This document shows positions 18,562-29,395 of a DNA stretch of 64,000 bases, one piece after another; the first letter of the stretch is position 1, and the number at the start of each line of letters is the position of its first letter. The notes beneath the pieces are model-generated. The model saw nothing but the letters and a program-made list of their open reading frames with translations. It did no database searches and was not told where the DNA came from. A program made the translations under genes and the position numbers. This stretch comes from Bacillus coahuilensis m4-4. GTDB lineage: Bacteria; Bacillota; Bacilli; Bacillales; Bacillaceae_K. Where the stretch lies: the NCBI RefSeq assembly GCF_000171615.1, contig NZ_ABFU01000037.3, positions 47,151 to 111,150 on the forward strand, in the 5' to 3' direction.

Positions 18562-20040
18562 TTGGAAAAGGTGGACTTATTTAAAGATATTGCAGAACGT
18601 ACTGGAGGAGACATTTATCTAGGAGTAGTAGGAGCCGTTAGAACAGGTAAATCTACATTTATTAAAAAATTTATGGAATTAGTTGTGATTCCAAACATTG
18701 CGAATGAGTCTGAGAGAGCAAGAACACAGGATGAATTGCCACAAAGTGCTGCAGGAAAAACAATTATGACAACAGAACCTAAGTTTGTTCCAAATCAAGC
18801 TGCAACTGTTGCTGTTGATGAAGGTTTAGAAGTAAATATTCGTTTAGTGGATTGCGTTGGGTATACTGTTCCTGGAGCTAAAGGATATGAAGATGAAAAT
18901 GGTCCAAGAATGATTAATACACCTTGGTATGAAGAACCGATACCATTTCATGAAGCAGCTGAAATTGGCACTCGTAAAGTAATCCAAGAACATTCAACGA
19001 TTGGGGTAGTCGTAACAACGGATGGTTCAATCGGAGAGATACCTAGAGGGGATTATGTTGAGGCTGAAGAACGTGTTATTGAGGAGTTAAAAGAAGTAGG
19101 AAAGCCATTTATTATGGTCATTAACTCCACACGTCCTCATCATCCTGAAACAGACCAATTACGATTAAAGCTTCAAGATAAATACGATATTCCAGTTCTT
19201 GCTATGAGTGTAGAGTCCATGAGGGAAAGCGATGTCCTAAATGTCCTTCGTGAAGCATTATTTGAGTTTCCGGTGCTTGAAGTAAATGTGAACTTACCTA
19301 GCTGGGTAATGGTCTTAAAAGAAGAACACTGGCTTCGTGAAAGCTATCAAGAAGCTGTTAAAGAAACCGTGAAAGATATAAAAAGATTACGAGATGTTGA
19401 TCGCGTGGTCCAGCATTTCACTGAATTTGAATTTATTGATCATGCAGGGCTAGCAGGAATTGAAATGGGTCAAGGAGTTGCAGAAATTGATCTTCATGCC
19501 CCGGATGAATTATACGATCAAGTCTTAAAAGAAATCGTTGGCGTTGAAATTAGAGGACGTGACCACTTGTTAGAGCTAATGCAAGATTTCTCTCATGCCA
19601 AAACGGAATATGACCAAATTTCAGATGCTTTAAAAATGGTAAAACAAACGGGTTACGGAATTGCAGCTCCGTCTTTAGCAGATATGAGCCTAGATGAGCC
19701 AGAGATCATTCGACAAGGTTCTAGGTTTGGCGTCAGATTAAAGGCAGTTGCCCCGTCCATTCACATGATTAAAGTGGATGTGGAATCTGAATTCTCACCA
19801 ATTATAGGAACAGAGAAACAAAGCGAAGAACTTGTAAGGTATTTAATGCAAGACTTTGAAGATGACCCGCTTTCCATTTGGAATTCTGATATTTTCGGAA
19901 GATCTCTTAGCTCCATAGTTAGAGAGGGAATCCAGGCAAAATTATCACTAATGCCTGAAAATGCTCGATATAAACTAAAAGAAACGTTAGAAAGAATTAT
20001 TAATGAGGGATCTGGTGGATTAATCGCCATAATCTTATAA
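18562..20040 (+). CDS. spoIVA: Stage IV sporulation protein A, coat morphogenetic ATPase
   Basis: SpoIVA polymerises by ATP hydrolysis on the mother-cell side of the forespore and anchors the spore coat. The Walker A-like GAVRTGKST is at residues 23-31, and the long conserved stretch includes LVDCVGYTVPGAKGYEDENG and the C-terminal EGSGGLIAIIL. The start is TTG at 18562: it gives MEKVDLFKDI and 492 residues, exactly like B. subtilis, and GGGAGGG lies 7 bases upstream; an in-frame ATG at 18547 overlaps that site. The gene is intact. Sigma-E control is expected from the family; no clear sigma-E promoter could be assigned. Confidence 0.97.
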   Translation: MEKVDLFKDIAERTGGDIYLGVVGAVRTGKSTFIKKFMELVVIPNIANESERARTQDELPQSAAGKTIMTTEPKFVPNQAATVAVDEGLEVNIRLVDCVGYTVPGAKGYEDENGPRMINTPWYEEPIPFHEAAEIGTRKVIQEHSTIGVVVTTDGSIGEIPRGDYVEAEERVIEELKEVGKPFIMVINSTRPHHPETDQLRLKLQDKYDIPVLAMSVESMRESDVLNVLREALFEFPVLEVNVNLPSWVMVLKEEHWLRESYQEAVKETVKDIKRLRDVDRVVQHFTEFEFIDHAGLAGIEMGQGVAEIDLHAPDELYDQVLKEIVGVEIRGRDHLLELMQDFSHAKTEYDQISDALKMVKQTGYGIAAPSLADMSLDEPEIIRQGSRFGVRLKAVAPSIHMIKVDVESEFSPIIGTEKQSEELVRYLMQDFEDDPLSIWNSDIFGRSLSSIVREGIQAKLSLMPENARYKLKETLERIINEGSGGLIAIIL

Positions 20041-20049
20041 ATATGCTCG

Positions 20050-20077
20050 AAAGCCTATTTTATAGGCTTTTTTTTAT
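20050..20077 (+). terminator. Intrinsic terminator after spoIVA
   Basis: AAAGCCTA and TAGGCTTT form the stem, followed by a long T run. Confidence 0.88.
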
Positions 20078-20420
20078 GGGAAATGATGTTTAATTTTATG
20101 AGAGGGTGGAAAAACAGAGGGAGTGGAACTCGTAGAACAAAAGAGAAAAGGATTATTTTTATGAAAAAATGTTAAGGAATTCTTAATTTTTCCCCCAAAA
20201 AGCTAGATTATATGCAAAGATTCCCATAAATTCTATAAATATTCTTGCGAACCTAATTTTTATGTGATAATCTTTTAACAGAATTACTGATGAACCTTGA
20301 TTCGACAGGTTTTTATTAGGATTCTTACATAACCATGTATATAATAATCATATTTTGTTTACAGTGGTAACAACAACTGATGGTTATTGAATAATTCCCT
20401 TTTGGGAGGAGGTGAATGGC
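20078..20420. other. Promoter/leader region of hbs without a gene
   Basis: 343 bases of AT-rich non-coding sequence between the spoIVA terminator and hbs. TATAAT-like boxes occur around 20338-20346 but no -35 at standard spacing is convincing. The region ends with a strong ribosome-binding site (GGGAGGAGGTG) before the hbs ATG. HBsu genes are usually driven by several promoters. Confidence 0.5.
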
Positions 20421-20693
20421 ATGAACAAGACAGAACTTATTAACGCAGTAGCAGAAGCAACAGAACTTTCTAAGAAAGATGCGACTAAAGCTGTTGATGC
20501 CGTATTTGAATCAATTCAAAACGCTCTAGCGAACGGTGATAAAGTACAACTTATCGGATTTGGTAACTTCGAGGTACGTGAGCGTTCTGCTCGTAAAGGG
20601 CGTAACCCACAGACTGGTGAAGAAATCGAAATCGCAGCAAGCAAAGTACCTGCATTTAAACCAGGGAAAGCTCTTAAAGACGCTGTAAAATAA
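20421..20693 (+). CDS. hbs: Nucleoid-associated protein HBsu (HU family)
   Basis: A 90-residue HU-type histone-like protein that bends and compacts DNA. It starts [20 protein letters not shown] and carries the DNA-binding arm signature [19 protein letters not shown], then [17 protein letters not shown]. The ATG at 20421 matches B. subtilis HBsu; an in-frame GTG at 20412 lies inside the ribosome-binding site. The gene is intact and stands alone with its own terminator. Confidence 0.97.
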   Translation: MNKTELINAVAEATELSKKDATKAVDAVFESIQNALANGDKVQLIGFGNFEVRERSARKGRNPQTGEEIEIAASKVPAFKPGKALKDAVK

Positions 20694-20718
20694 TCCTACA
20701 TATAGTATTGAGGATGAG

Positions 20719-20748
20719 AACCACACATGTTGAATGTGTGGTTTTTTT
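20719..20748 (+). terminator. Intrinsic terminator after hbs
   Basis: AACCACACAT and ATGTGTGGTT (20719-20728 with 20734-20743) are followed by a T run. Confidence 0.92.
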
Positions 20749-20917
20749 GTATAATCTATGAAACGTGTAGACAAAATGAAAAGCTTCTTCCTACTACTTA
20801 ATTCCTGTTTCCATCCTTCTTGAGAGTATGCTATTATTATCAATAGTCTTTATCAACGATCAAGTGAGATTGAGTTTGCTAAAATATAGAAGATATGTGG
20901 AAGACCGATACATGAAT

Positions 20918-20983
20918 TCTAGTAAGTTTCCCTCACATAAGCTAACGATGCGTAAGGGTAATTTTTTTTACCTACTTACTAGA
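20918..20983 (+). promoter_or_regulatory. Nested hairpin region upstream of folE
   Basis: Perfect 10-base inverted arms TCTAGTAAGT (20918-20927) and ACTTACTAGA (20974-20983) enclose two competing inner pairings: CCCT with AGGG, and GGTAA with TTACC around a T6 loop. It lies 46 bases before the folE start in a 335-base gap that holds no gene. It may be a structured leader or a weak terminator; it matches no riboswitch that I know. Confidence 0.4.
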
Positions 20984-21028
20984 TGATATAAAAGGTAGTT
21001 TGTCTACAGCAAGGTAGGAGTGGAGAAA

Positions 21029-21593
21029 GTGAAAGAAGTAAATCGTGAACAAATTGAACAGGCAGTTCGATTAATCATTGAAGCAGTTGGGGAAGATCCT
21101 AATAGAGAAGGATTAGTAGATACACCAAAACGCGTAGCTAAAATGTATGAAGAAGTTTTTTCAGGATTAAACGAAGATCCTAAAGAGCATTTTGAAACCG
21201 TTTTTTCTGAAGAACATGAAGAATTAGTTTTAGTAAAGGATATCCCTTTTTATTCTATGTGTGAACATCACCTTGTCCCTTTTTTTGGAAAAGCGCATGT
21301 AGCTTATATACCAAAGGATGGTCGTGTTACTGGATTAAGTAAGTTAGCCAGAGCGGTTGAAGTGATCGCAAAACGTCCTCAACTTCAAGAGAGAATCACT
21401 GCAACGGTAGCTGATTCTATTATGGAAAAACTCCTACCTCATGGTGCAATGGTAATGGTAGAGGCTGAGCATATGTGTATGACTATGAGAGGTGTAAAAA
21501 ACCTGGTGCCTCTACAATAACCACCGCTGTAAGAGGTGTTTTGCTGACGATCCAACCAAAAGGGCAGAGATTTTTGCACTAATTAAAAACTAA
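21029..21593 (+). CDS. folE: GTP cyclohydrolase I, two frameshifts
   Basis: First enzyme of folate synthesis, making dihydroneopterin triphosphate from GTP (mtrA in B. subtilis). The zinc site is in [10 protein letters not shown] and [12 protein letters not shown]. The GTG at 21029 is preferred over the GTG at 21020 because it gives [13 protein letters not shown], the family N-terminus, with AGGAGTGGAG upstream. One A is missing at about 21497 (restores [17 protein letters not shown]) and one T at about 21540 (restores [19 protein letters not shown]), taking the end to 21593 and about 188 residues. It is followed by mtrB as in B. subtilis. Confidence 0.93.
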
Positions 21594-21749
21594 AAACATC
21601 TGAAATGATAAAATGAAGAGATGGAATGTTGAAAAGCATAATCCTTCTCTTTACACTATTTTTATCTAGGTGAAGTTGAAATAGTAGGATGAATTCTAAG
21701 AAAGCGGAGCCATTTCTAGTGTATATGCTAAGAAGGAGTGATCTTTAAG

Positions 21750-21983
21750 ATGAAACCAACCAACGATTTTGTTGTAATAAAAGCAGAAGAGGATAGCGTG
21801 AATGTTATAGGTCTTACTAGGGGTACAGATACGAGGTTTCATCATTCGGAAAAATTAGATCGTGGAGAAGTGATGATTGCTCAGTTTACAGAGCATACCT
21901 CCGCCATTAAAGTTAGAGGAAAAGCTCAAATTTTAACAAGCTTCGGAGAAGTTCAAAGCGATTCAAAACACTCATCAAGCTGA
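21750..21983 (+). CDS. mtrB: Trp RNA-binding attenuation protein TRAP
   Basis: TRAP forms an 11-mer that, with bound tryptophan, wraps NAG-repeat RNA to terminate trp transcription. [20 protein letters not shown] and [23 protein letters not shown] are near-identical to B. subtilis TRAP. Residues for tryptophan binding and the lysines of the KKR RNA-contact set are in the conserved blocks. ATG at 21750 gives 77 residues; AAGGAGTG precedes it, and an in-frame GTG at 21738 lies inside that site. A 156-base gap separates it from folE. No trp genes are found in the window. Confidence 0.96.
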   Translation: MKPTNDFVVIKAEEDSVNVIGLTRGTDTRFHHSEKLDRGEVMIAQFTEHTSAIKVRGKAQILTSFGEVQSDSKHSSS

Positions 21984-22008
21984 TTAGAAGTAATCAGCTT
22001 TATTTATA
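21977..22008 (+). terminator. Intrinsic terminator after mtrB
   Basis: AAGCTGATTA and TAATCAGCTT pair around GAAG, followed by TTATTTAT. Confidence 0.82.
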
Positions 22009-22140
22009 TCATCAAGGTGTATAGAAACATCTTAAAGAAGCAGTACTATTAGAAATTTTCTGTAGTAGTATGATATAATAAGTGTTGCTTTTAAAGAAGA
22101 CGAATATAGTTCTACATAAAAAGAAATGGGGATTCAAGGT

Positions 22141-22921
22141 ATGGAAGTTACAGCAATCATTGAAAAAATAAAAACCTACACAAATGAAAAGCTAGCGCAT
22201 TCCTATTTGCAACAGTACTTGGATTCTCCAGAACTTGATGAAGATAAAGTGTATTTTTTAACACTTCCATTCCCTTTTCATATATCAGAGGAACAAATTA
22301 AAGCCATTTCAACCACATTGTTGATTGAAGTTGCTCTTGAAACCCATGAAAGTATTCGTAATCAAAACAGTGAACAATTTAAAGAACAACAATTAACAGT
22401 TCTTGCGGGTATTTATTTTAGTGGTTTGTACTATCAGATTCTTGCTAAGGAAAGAAAATTTAAACCTTGTAAAGTACCTAGCTTCTGGTATTAAGGAAAT
22501 CAATGAGGTAAAGATATCACTTTATAAAAAAGGAACAGATTATCACGACATCTTTCAATCACTTATTAAACTAGAGACGGCATTAATTAAAAGAGTGTTT
22601 GAGTTTTATAATCACCATCCTTTTCATCCAGTTTTAGAAAATGTACTGTTCTTTAAAAGACTCATGAAAGAACAAGAGCTTTTCCATAAAGGTGAAGAAT
22701 CTGTCCTATTTAGAGCACTATTAAAAAGCTCGGAGGATAAAGGGACTGATAGTAAGCGTTTGGTTATGAATATGGTTATGGATAAAATAATGGAATTAAG
22801 ATCAGTGATTGTTAGGCAGATAAATTTGGATCCGAAATTTTCTACTATCTTAAAGGATCGAATTCTCACAATCATTCATGAGCCAACCTTACCTTTGAAA
22901 ACACTAGCAGAGGAAGGATAA
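22141..22921 (+). CDS. hepS: Heptaprenyl diphosphate synthase component 1, one frameshift
   Basis: Non-catalytic subunit that pairs with HepT to make the C35 side chain of menaquinone-7. The family blocks QLTVLAGIYFSGLYY and SGIKEINEVKISLY are present. One extra A at about 22455 interrupts the frame; removing it reads LAKERNLNLVKYLASGIKEINE. The corrected protein has about 259 residues. The ATG at 22141 is chosen over the ATG at 22126 because a GGGG-AAGG site lies just before it; this is uncertain. The stop is one base before the menG start. Confidence 0.88.
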
Positions 22922-22922
22922 T

Positions 22923-23631
22923 ATGACAAAACAATCAAAAGAAACAAAAAGTACATGGTGTTTTCGAATCAATATCTACTGATTATGATAAGATGAACGG
23001 TATTATTAGCTTTCAATTACATAAAAAGTGGCGGAAAGATACAATGAACAAAATGAAGGTACCAAAAGGTGCTAAAACGTTAGATGTTTGCTGTGGAACC
23101 GCTGATTGGACACTTGCTCTCGGAGATGCAGTAGGTGAAACAGGCGAAGCTGTTGGTTTAGACTTTAGTCAAAATATGCTAAGTGTAGGAAAACAAAAAG
23201 TGGAAGCATCTGATATGAAACAAGTAACACTCATTCATGGAAATGCTATGGAATTACCTTTTGAAGATAACACATTTGATTATGTAACCATTGGGTTTGG
23301 CCTGCGTAATGTACCAGACTATTTACAAGTTCTAAAAGAAATGAATAGAGTACTAAAGCCTGGAGGTATGGCCGTTTGTTTAGAAACTTCCCAACCAACA
23401 CTTCCTGGCTATCGACAAGCATTCTACTTCTACTTCCGTTATATCATGCCGTTTTTTGGGAAGATATTCGCGAAAAGTTTTTCTGAATATTCTTGGTTAC
23501 AGGAATCTGCCAGAGATTTTCCTGGAATGAAAGAATTAGCGGGTCTATTTAAAAAGGCTGATTTTAAAGATGTTTATTATAAATCCTACAGCGGCGGGGC
23601 TGCGGCAGTACATATTGGATACAAAAAATAG
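22923..23631 (+). CDS. menG: Demethylmenaquinone methyltransferase, one frameshift
   Basis: SAM-dependent C-methylation of demethylmenaquinone, the last step of menaquinone synthesis (MenG/UbiE). The SAM-binding motif [14 protein letters not shown] is near residue 50 and the UbiE signatures [12 protein letters not shown] and [13 protein letters not shown] follow. One extra A in the A5 run at about 22946-22950 breaks the frame; without it the start reads [25 protein letters not shown]. The corrected length is about 235 residues. It sits between hepS and hepT in one operon, with GAGGAAGGA overlapping the end of hepS. Confidence 0.94.
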
Positions 23632-23651
23632 GTAAAGCTAGGTGGTTTGAC

Positions 23652-24614
23652 ATGAAGTTAGCACAATATTATTCCTTCCTCCATCAAGATATCAACATAA
23701 TTGAGGAAGAATTACAACAGGCTATTTCTTCATCCTCACAAACGTTAAATGAGGCATCCTTGCATTTACTTCAAGCTGGTGGGAAGAGAATACGCCCGGT
23801 TTTTGTCCTTCTTGGAGGGAAATTTGGCGAATATAATATTGATGTAGTGAAGAATGTTGCTGTGTCCTTAGAACTTATTCACATGGCTTCACTAGTTCTG
23901 GACGATGTAATTGATGATGCAGAAATAAGACGAGGAATTCCAACTGTTAAATCACAATGGGACAATAAAGTCGCTATGTATACCGGGGATTATATTTTTG
24001 CTAGATCGCTTGACTACATGTTAAACATTCCAAATCCAGAGGCACATAAAATACTTTCTGATGCAATTGTAGAAGTATGCAAGGGAGAAATAGCGCAAAT
24101 AAAAGACAAATACTTATTTGAGCAGAGTTTAAGAGATTATTTGAGAAGAATTAAACGCAAGACTGCATTGTTAATTGCCGTTAGCTGCCAGTTAGGAGCC
24201 ATTGTGTCTGGAGCTCCTCGGGAAGTCCATGAACGGTTATACAGGTTTGGTTATTATGTTGGTATGTCTTTTCAAATTATTGATGATATTTTAGATTTTA
24301 CCGCTACGGCAGATGAGCTAGGAAAACCAGCAGGTGGAGATTTACTTCAAGGAAACATTACGCTTCCTGTATTATTTGCGATGGAAGACCCTACTTTAAG
24401 ACAACAAATTACGTTGGTACATGAAAACATTTCATCAGATGAATTACAAACAATTATTGTCAATGTCAAAAATTCTGATGCCATTGAACGATCTCACCAG
24501 GTAAGTCAACAGTACCTTAAGAAAGCCATTCAAGAATTAAGGCACCTTCCTAAAAACAAAGCGAAGTCTACCTTAAGGGATATTGCAACCTATTTAGGAA
24601 AAAGAAAATATTAG
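23652..24614 (+). CDS. hepT: Heptaprenyl diphosphate synthase component 2
   Basis: Catalytic trans-prenyltransferase subunit. The two aspartate-rich Mg-binding motifs are LVLDDVIDDAEIRRG near residue 80 and FQIIDDILDF near residue 212. GGKRIRPVF near residue 45 binds isopentenyl diphosphate. It has 320 residues and is intact. AGCTAGGTGG precedes the ATG. It ends the hepS-menG-hepT operon. Confidence 0.95.
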   Translation: MKLAQYYSFLHQDINIIEEELQQAISSSSQTLNEASLHLLQAGGKRIRPVFVLLGGKFGEYNIDVVKNVAVSLELIHMASLVLDDVIDDAEIRRGIPTVKSQWDNKVAMYTGDYIFARSLDYMLNIPNPEAHKILSDAIVEVCKGEIAQIKDKYLFEQSLRDYLRRIKRKTALLIAVSCQLGAIVSGAPREVHERLYRFGYYVGMSFQIIDDILDFTATADELGKPAGGDLLQGNITLPVLFAMEDPTLRQQITLVHENISSDELQTIIVNVKNSDAIERSHQVSQQYLKKAIQELRHLPKNKAKSTLRDIATYLGKRKY

Positions 24615-24711
24615 AAAATTATGAATGAAAACGTTGTCAAAATAATAAAAGAGTGTTACCATTTTCTTTGGGTAGAATAATATCCTACATACATAACAAA
24701 GGGTGGAGAAA

Positions 24712-25157
24712 ATGGAACAGACTTTTTTAATGGTTAAACCGGACGGTGTACAAAGAGGGTATGTTGGCGATATCGTTTCTCGTTTTGAGAAAAAAGGCTT
24801 TCAGCTTGTTGGGGCCAAGTTGATGACCATTTCATCTGAATTAGCTGAAGAACATTATGCAGAGCATAAAGAAAGACCATTTTTCGGTGAATTAGTAGAA
24901 TTCATTACTTCTGGTCCGGTTTTGCTATGGTTTGGCAAGGAGAGAACGTCATTGCTACAGCACGCACAATGATGGGGAAAACCAATCCTCAAGAGGCAGC
25001 ACCTGGAACAATTCGTGGAGATTTTGGTATTTCAATGGGGAAAAATATTATTCACGGATCTGATTCTCCGGACAGCGCAAAAAGAGAAATTGGTTTATTC
25101 TTAGAAGAAGGTAATTTAAACGAATACAGCAAAGTGACAAATGAATGGATCTATTAA
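24712..25157 (+). CDS. ndk: Nucleoside diphosphate kinase, one frameshift
   Basis: Transfers the gamma-phosphate between nucleoside di- and triphosphates. The N-terminal [12 protein letters not shown] and the active-site segment NIIHGSDS (catalytic His) are present. One T is missing at about 24921 (restores [16 protein letters not shown]). The corrected length is 149 residues, the family standard. The ATG at 24712 has AAAGGGTGG before it; an in-frame GTG at 24703 lies in that site. Confidence 0.95.
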
Positions 25158-25163
25158 TCGTTT

Positions 25164-25198
25164 AACTGACTAGAATAACTTCTAGTCAGTTTTTTTCT
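25164..25198 (+). terminator. Intrinsic terminator after ndk
   Basis: AACTGACTAG and CTAGTCAGTT form a 10-bp stem followed by T7. Confidence 0.92.
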
Positions 25199-25291
25199 TG
25201 TTTAGTTAGTCTTTTATATGTAAAGACATTCATACCTTTCTTCCGACCTTAATATGATAAAGGATAAAAGTATTGACAAGGTGGGAGTTGA

Positions 25292-25756
25292 ATGGAAAAC
25301 ATTTCGTATGAAAAAAGCGTCCGTGTTTTTATTGCAAGTCCATTTTTTGATGAAGAACAAATTGACCGAGTATCAAGGCTCGAACAGGCATTACTTGAAA
25401 ATCCTTATGTGGCAGATTTCTTTTCAGCAAGATATCATCAATTTGAACACTTGACCTTTGGTACAGATATCTGGAGAAAAGTGGTTTTTCAAAATGATCT
25501 TCGCTTCCTTAGAAGAGCAGATGTAGTTGTAGCCATACATGATTTTGAGGATATGAGTGTAGATAGTGGAACGGCATTTGAAATTGGCTATGCTTATGCG
25601 ATGCAAAAACCAATACTATTGATAAAAGAAAAAGACGCTGCCATAAACCTCATGTTAGCAGAAAGTCTCCATGCCTATTTAACCAATGTAGAAGACGTAG
25701 CTACCTATGACTTTTTTCGTATGCCGCCTTCACGATATGAAGGACTTATAATCTAG
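25292..25756 (+). CDS. Nucleoside 2-deoxyribosyltransferase-like protein
   Basis: A 154-residue protein with the features of the nucleoside 2-deoxyribosyltransferase fold: an N-terminal strand KSVRVFIASPFFDEEQ, RADVVVAIHD in the middle, and DSGTAFEIGYAYAMQKP near residue 95, where the family places its catalytic glutamate. Such enzymes exchange or hydrolyse the base of 2'-deoxynucleosides. GTGGGAG precedes the ATG. It lies alone between ndk and cheR, a place where B. subtilis has no such gene. The exact substrate cannot be told from sequence. Confidence 0.82.
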   Translation: MENISYEKSVRVFIASPFFDEEQIDRVSRLEQALLENPYVADFFSARYHQFEHLTFGTDIWRKVVFQNDLRFLRRADVVVAIHDFEDMSVDSGTAFEIGYAYAMQKPILLIKEKDAAINLMLAESLHAYLTNVEDVATYDFFRMPPSRYEGLII

Positions 25757-25861
25757 AAAAGATTCTATCAAGATCCTAAGTGAAAAGTACTATAATACTT
25801 ATTCTATTTGCCGATATATAGTATACAGAGCTTATTTACTTAGGGAAGGAAACTGTATATC

Positions 25862-26637
<776 letters not shown>

Positions 26638-26646
26638 CAAATCAAG

Positions 26647-26690
26647 CATGGAAAATTTAGAAATTCTAATTTTTCATGTCTTTTTTTTTT
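26647..26690 (+). terminator. Intrinsic terminator after cheR
   Basis: An AT-rich hairpin (CATGGAAAATT with AATTTTTCATG) is followed by a run of about ten T. Confidence 0.8.
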
Positions 26691-26767
26691 GTTTTAGTCT
26701 GTACAGATGATAATATTATGGTATATTGATACATAAATTCTTTAACGAGTTGAAGGGGGAAAGTGAA

Positions 26768-27936
26768 ATGAGGTATTTAACATCAGGAGAGTCTCATGGG
26801 CCTCAACTAACAGCTATTATTGAAGGGTTACCTGCGGGTATGCCATTAATAGCGGACGATATTAATGTTGAACTTCAAAGAAGACAAAAAGGTCATGGGC
26901 GCGGAAGGCGTATGCAAATAGAAAAAGACACAGTAGCCATCCTAGGTGGTATTAGGCACGGCTACACACTTGGCTCACCGGTTGCGTTAGTAGTAGAAAA
27001 TAATGATTGGAAACATTGGACTAAAATTATGGGTATTGAGCCCTATGAAGGAAATGACGAGGAAATTAAGAGAGTGATTACTAGACCTAGACCAGGACAT
27101 GCAGATTTAAATGGTGGAATTAAATATGGTCATAGAGATCTAAGAAATATTTTAGAACGTTCTTCTGCTAGAGAAACTACGATAAGAGTAGCAGTGGGAG
27201 CTGTAGCGAAAAATTATTATCTGAAGTTGGGGTTGAAGTGGCAGGATACGTAAGGGAAATTGGAGGAATCGTAGCTGAAGAAAAATCGTATTCTTCTATA
27301 GAGGAACTTAGAACGATTACAGAGGCTTCACCTGTCAGAAGCTTAGATCCTATTGCTGAACAGAAGATGATGGATTTAATTGATGAGAGCAAAAAAAATG
27401 GAGATTCCATAGGGGGGGTAGTCGAAGTAGTGGTCGAAGGTATGCCACCTGGAGTTGGAAGTTATGTGCACTACGACAGAAAATTAGATGCGAAAATTGC
27501 AGCAGCTGTCATGAGTATTAATGCTTTTAAAGGTGTTGAATTTGGGCTCGGATTTGAGATGGCAAGGAAGCCTGGTAGTGAGGTACATGATGAGATCATT
27601 TGGGATCAGCATACGGGTTATTCTAGACGAACAAATCGTTTGGGAGGATTTGAAGGTGGCATGACAACAGGGCAACCAATTATTGTGAAAGGGGTCATGA
27701 AACCAATTCCTACTCTATATAAACCTTTAAAATCAGTGGATATAGATACAAAAGAAGCGTTTACTGCGAGCATCGAACGAAGTGACAGCTGTGCAGTTCC
27801 TGCAGCTAGTGTGGTAGCTGAAAATGTTGTGGCCTTTGAACTAGCGAAAGAAATGCTAGAGCAATTTTCACATGATCAATTTCAAGAATTTGTTGATGCG
27901 GTAGCCAAGTATCGTGAAAAAGTAAAGGAGTTTTAA
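26768..27936 (+). CDS. aroC: Chorismate synthase, one frameshift
   Basis: Converts EPSP to chorismate with reduced FMN (aroF in B. subtilis nomenclature). [20 protein letters not shown] is the signature start, followed by [15 protein letters not shown] and [15 protein letters not shown]. One A is missing at about 27212-27216 (restores [17 protein letters not shown]). The corrected length is about 390 residues. GAAGGGGGAAAG precedes the ATG at 26768. It heads the aroC-aroB-aroH-hisC-tyrA-aroA cluster. Confidence 0.96.
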
Positions 27937-27939
27937 ACG

Positions 27940-29029
27940 ATGTCTAAAATAGAGATTCAAACTTCCTCAAAACAATATCCAGTTTGGGTAGGGTTTGATA
28001 TCTTGTCAACATTACCTGAGCAAATTGAATTACTTGGAACCATTTCATCGATCCTTGTTATTGTAGATGAAACGGTTCAAGGACTTCATCTTCCTACGTT
28101 GTTGAACGTTTTGCCAAAAGAAAATCATGTCTATGTTGTGCCTAATGGAGAAGGTTGCAAAACATTTTCTGTTTATGAAGAAGTCTTAACCTTTGCTTTA
28201 GAAAAAAGATTAGACCGTAAATCATTAGTGATTGCTTTTGGTGGAGGAGCTGTTGGAGACCTCGCTGGATTTGTCGCTTCTACCTATATGCGAGGGATCC
28301 CATTTATACAAGTTCCTACAACGTTACTAGCTCACGATAGTGCAGTTGGCGGAAAAGTAGCTATTAACCATAAGCTTGGAAAAAATATGATTGGACAATT
28401 CCATCAACCAGTAGCGGTGGTTTATGACTTAAACTTTTTAAAGACGTTACCAGAGGAAGAATGGTTATCTGGTTTTGGTGAAGTCATTAAACATAGCATG
28501 CTTGATGAACATCATTTTTATGAAGAACTAAAAGATGAATGCCGTTCCATTTCTGATCTGCAATCTTCTAAAATGAAAGAATTTAATAAAAAAAGGGATA
28601 CATGTAAAAAATCGAATCGTTACAAAAGATGAAAGAGAAACAAGTGTTAGAGCGTTCCTTAATTTTGGCCATACATTTGGACATAGTCTTGAAAAGGAAG
28701 TAGGATACGGCAAGATAAGACACGGTGAAGCTGTAGTAACGGGTATTTTATTCGCTTTATACCTTAGTAAAAAACACTTGAATCTTTCATTTGATTTAGA
28801 TGAACTGTTTCAATGGATGAAAAAACTAGGCTATTCGTTTGAAATCCCCAATTTAGAATTTGATGCATTGTATCATCATATGTTAGGAGATAAGAAGACA
28901 ATTAATGGAGAAATTACGTTTGTCCTATTAAAACAAATAGGAGAACCTGTTCTATTAAAACTTTCAAAATCAAACTTATCAGAAGCATTCAATTGGTTAA
29001 CAGATTTGTGTAGAGGAGGGGAAGAATGA
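27940..29029 (+). CDS. aroB: 3-dehydroquinate synthase, one frameshift
   Basis: Second step of the shikimate pathway, NAD- and metal-dependent. AFGGGAVGDLAGFVAST, GFGEVIKH and the metal-site histidines in LNFGHTFGHSLE and HGEAV are present. One extra A in the A7 run at about 28587-28593 breaks the frame; removing it reads KEFNKKGIHVKNRIVTKDERE. The corrected length is about 363 residues. It starts 3 bases after aroC and its stop overlaps the aroH start (ATGA). Confidence 0.95.
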
Positions 29030-29395
29030 TAAGAGGTGTAAGAGGAGCGACAACTGTTGGTCAGGATAATCCTGAGGAAATTATGGATAAGACGAAAATT
29101 CTTTTTGAAACCATACTGAAAAAAAATACATATACTTGCAGAAGACATTGCGTCTGTGTTTATCTCTACTACGCCAGATATCTCATCAGCATTCCCAGCA
29201 AAAGCGTTAAGAGAATTGAATGGTTTTTCTTATGTTCCGGTTATGTGTATGAAAGAAATGGACGTACCAAACAGTTTAGAACGTTGTATTAGAATGATGG
29301 TTCACGTTAACACACAAAGAGGTCAAATGGAAATCAAGCATGTTTATTTAGAAGGGGCTACTCACTTACGGTCTGATATGACAGAGACATCATAG
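29026..29395 (+). CDS. aroH: Chorismate mutase AroH type, one frameshift
   Basis: Monofunctional chorismate mutase that makes prephenate. MIRGVRGATTVGQDNPEEI is the AroH N-terminus. FPAKALRELNGF, the active-site Arg and Cys in VPVMCMKEMDV, and the segment with RCIRMM follow. One extra A in the A8 run at about 29119-29126 breaks the frame. The corrected length is 122 residues. Its ATG overlaps the aroB stop. In B. subtilis trpEDCFBA follows aroH; here hisC follows after 80 bases. Confidence 0.93.
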
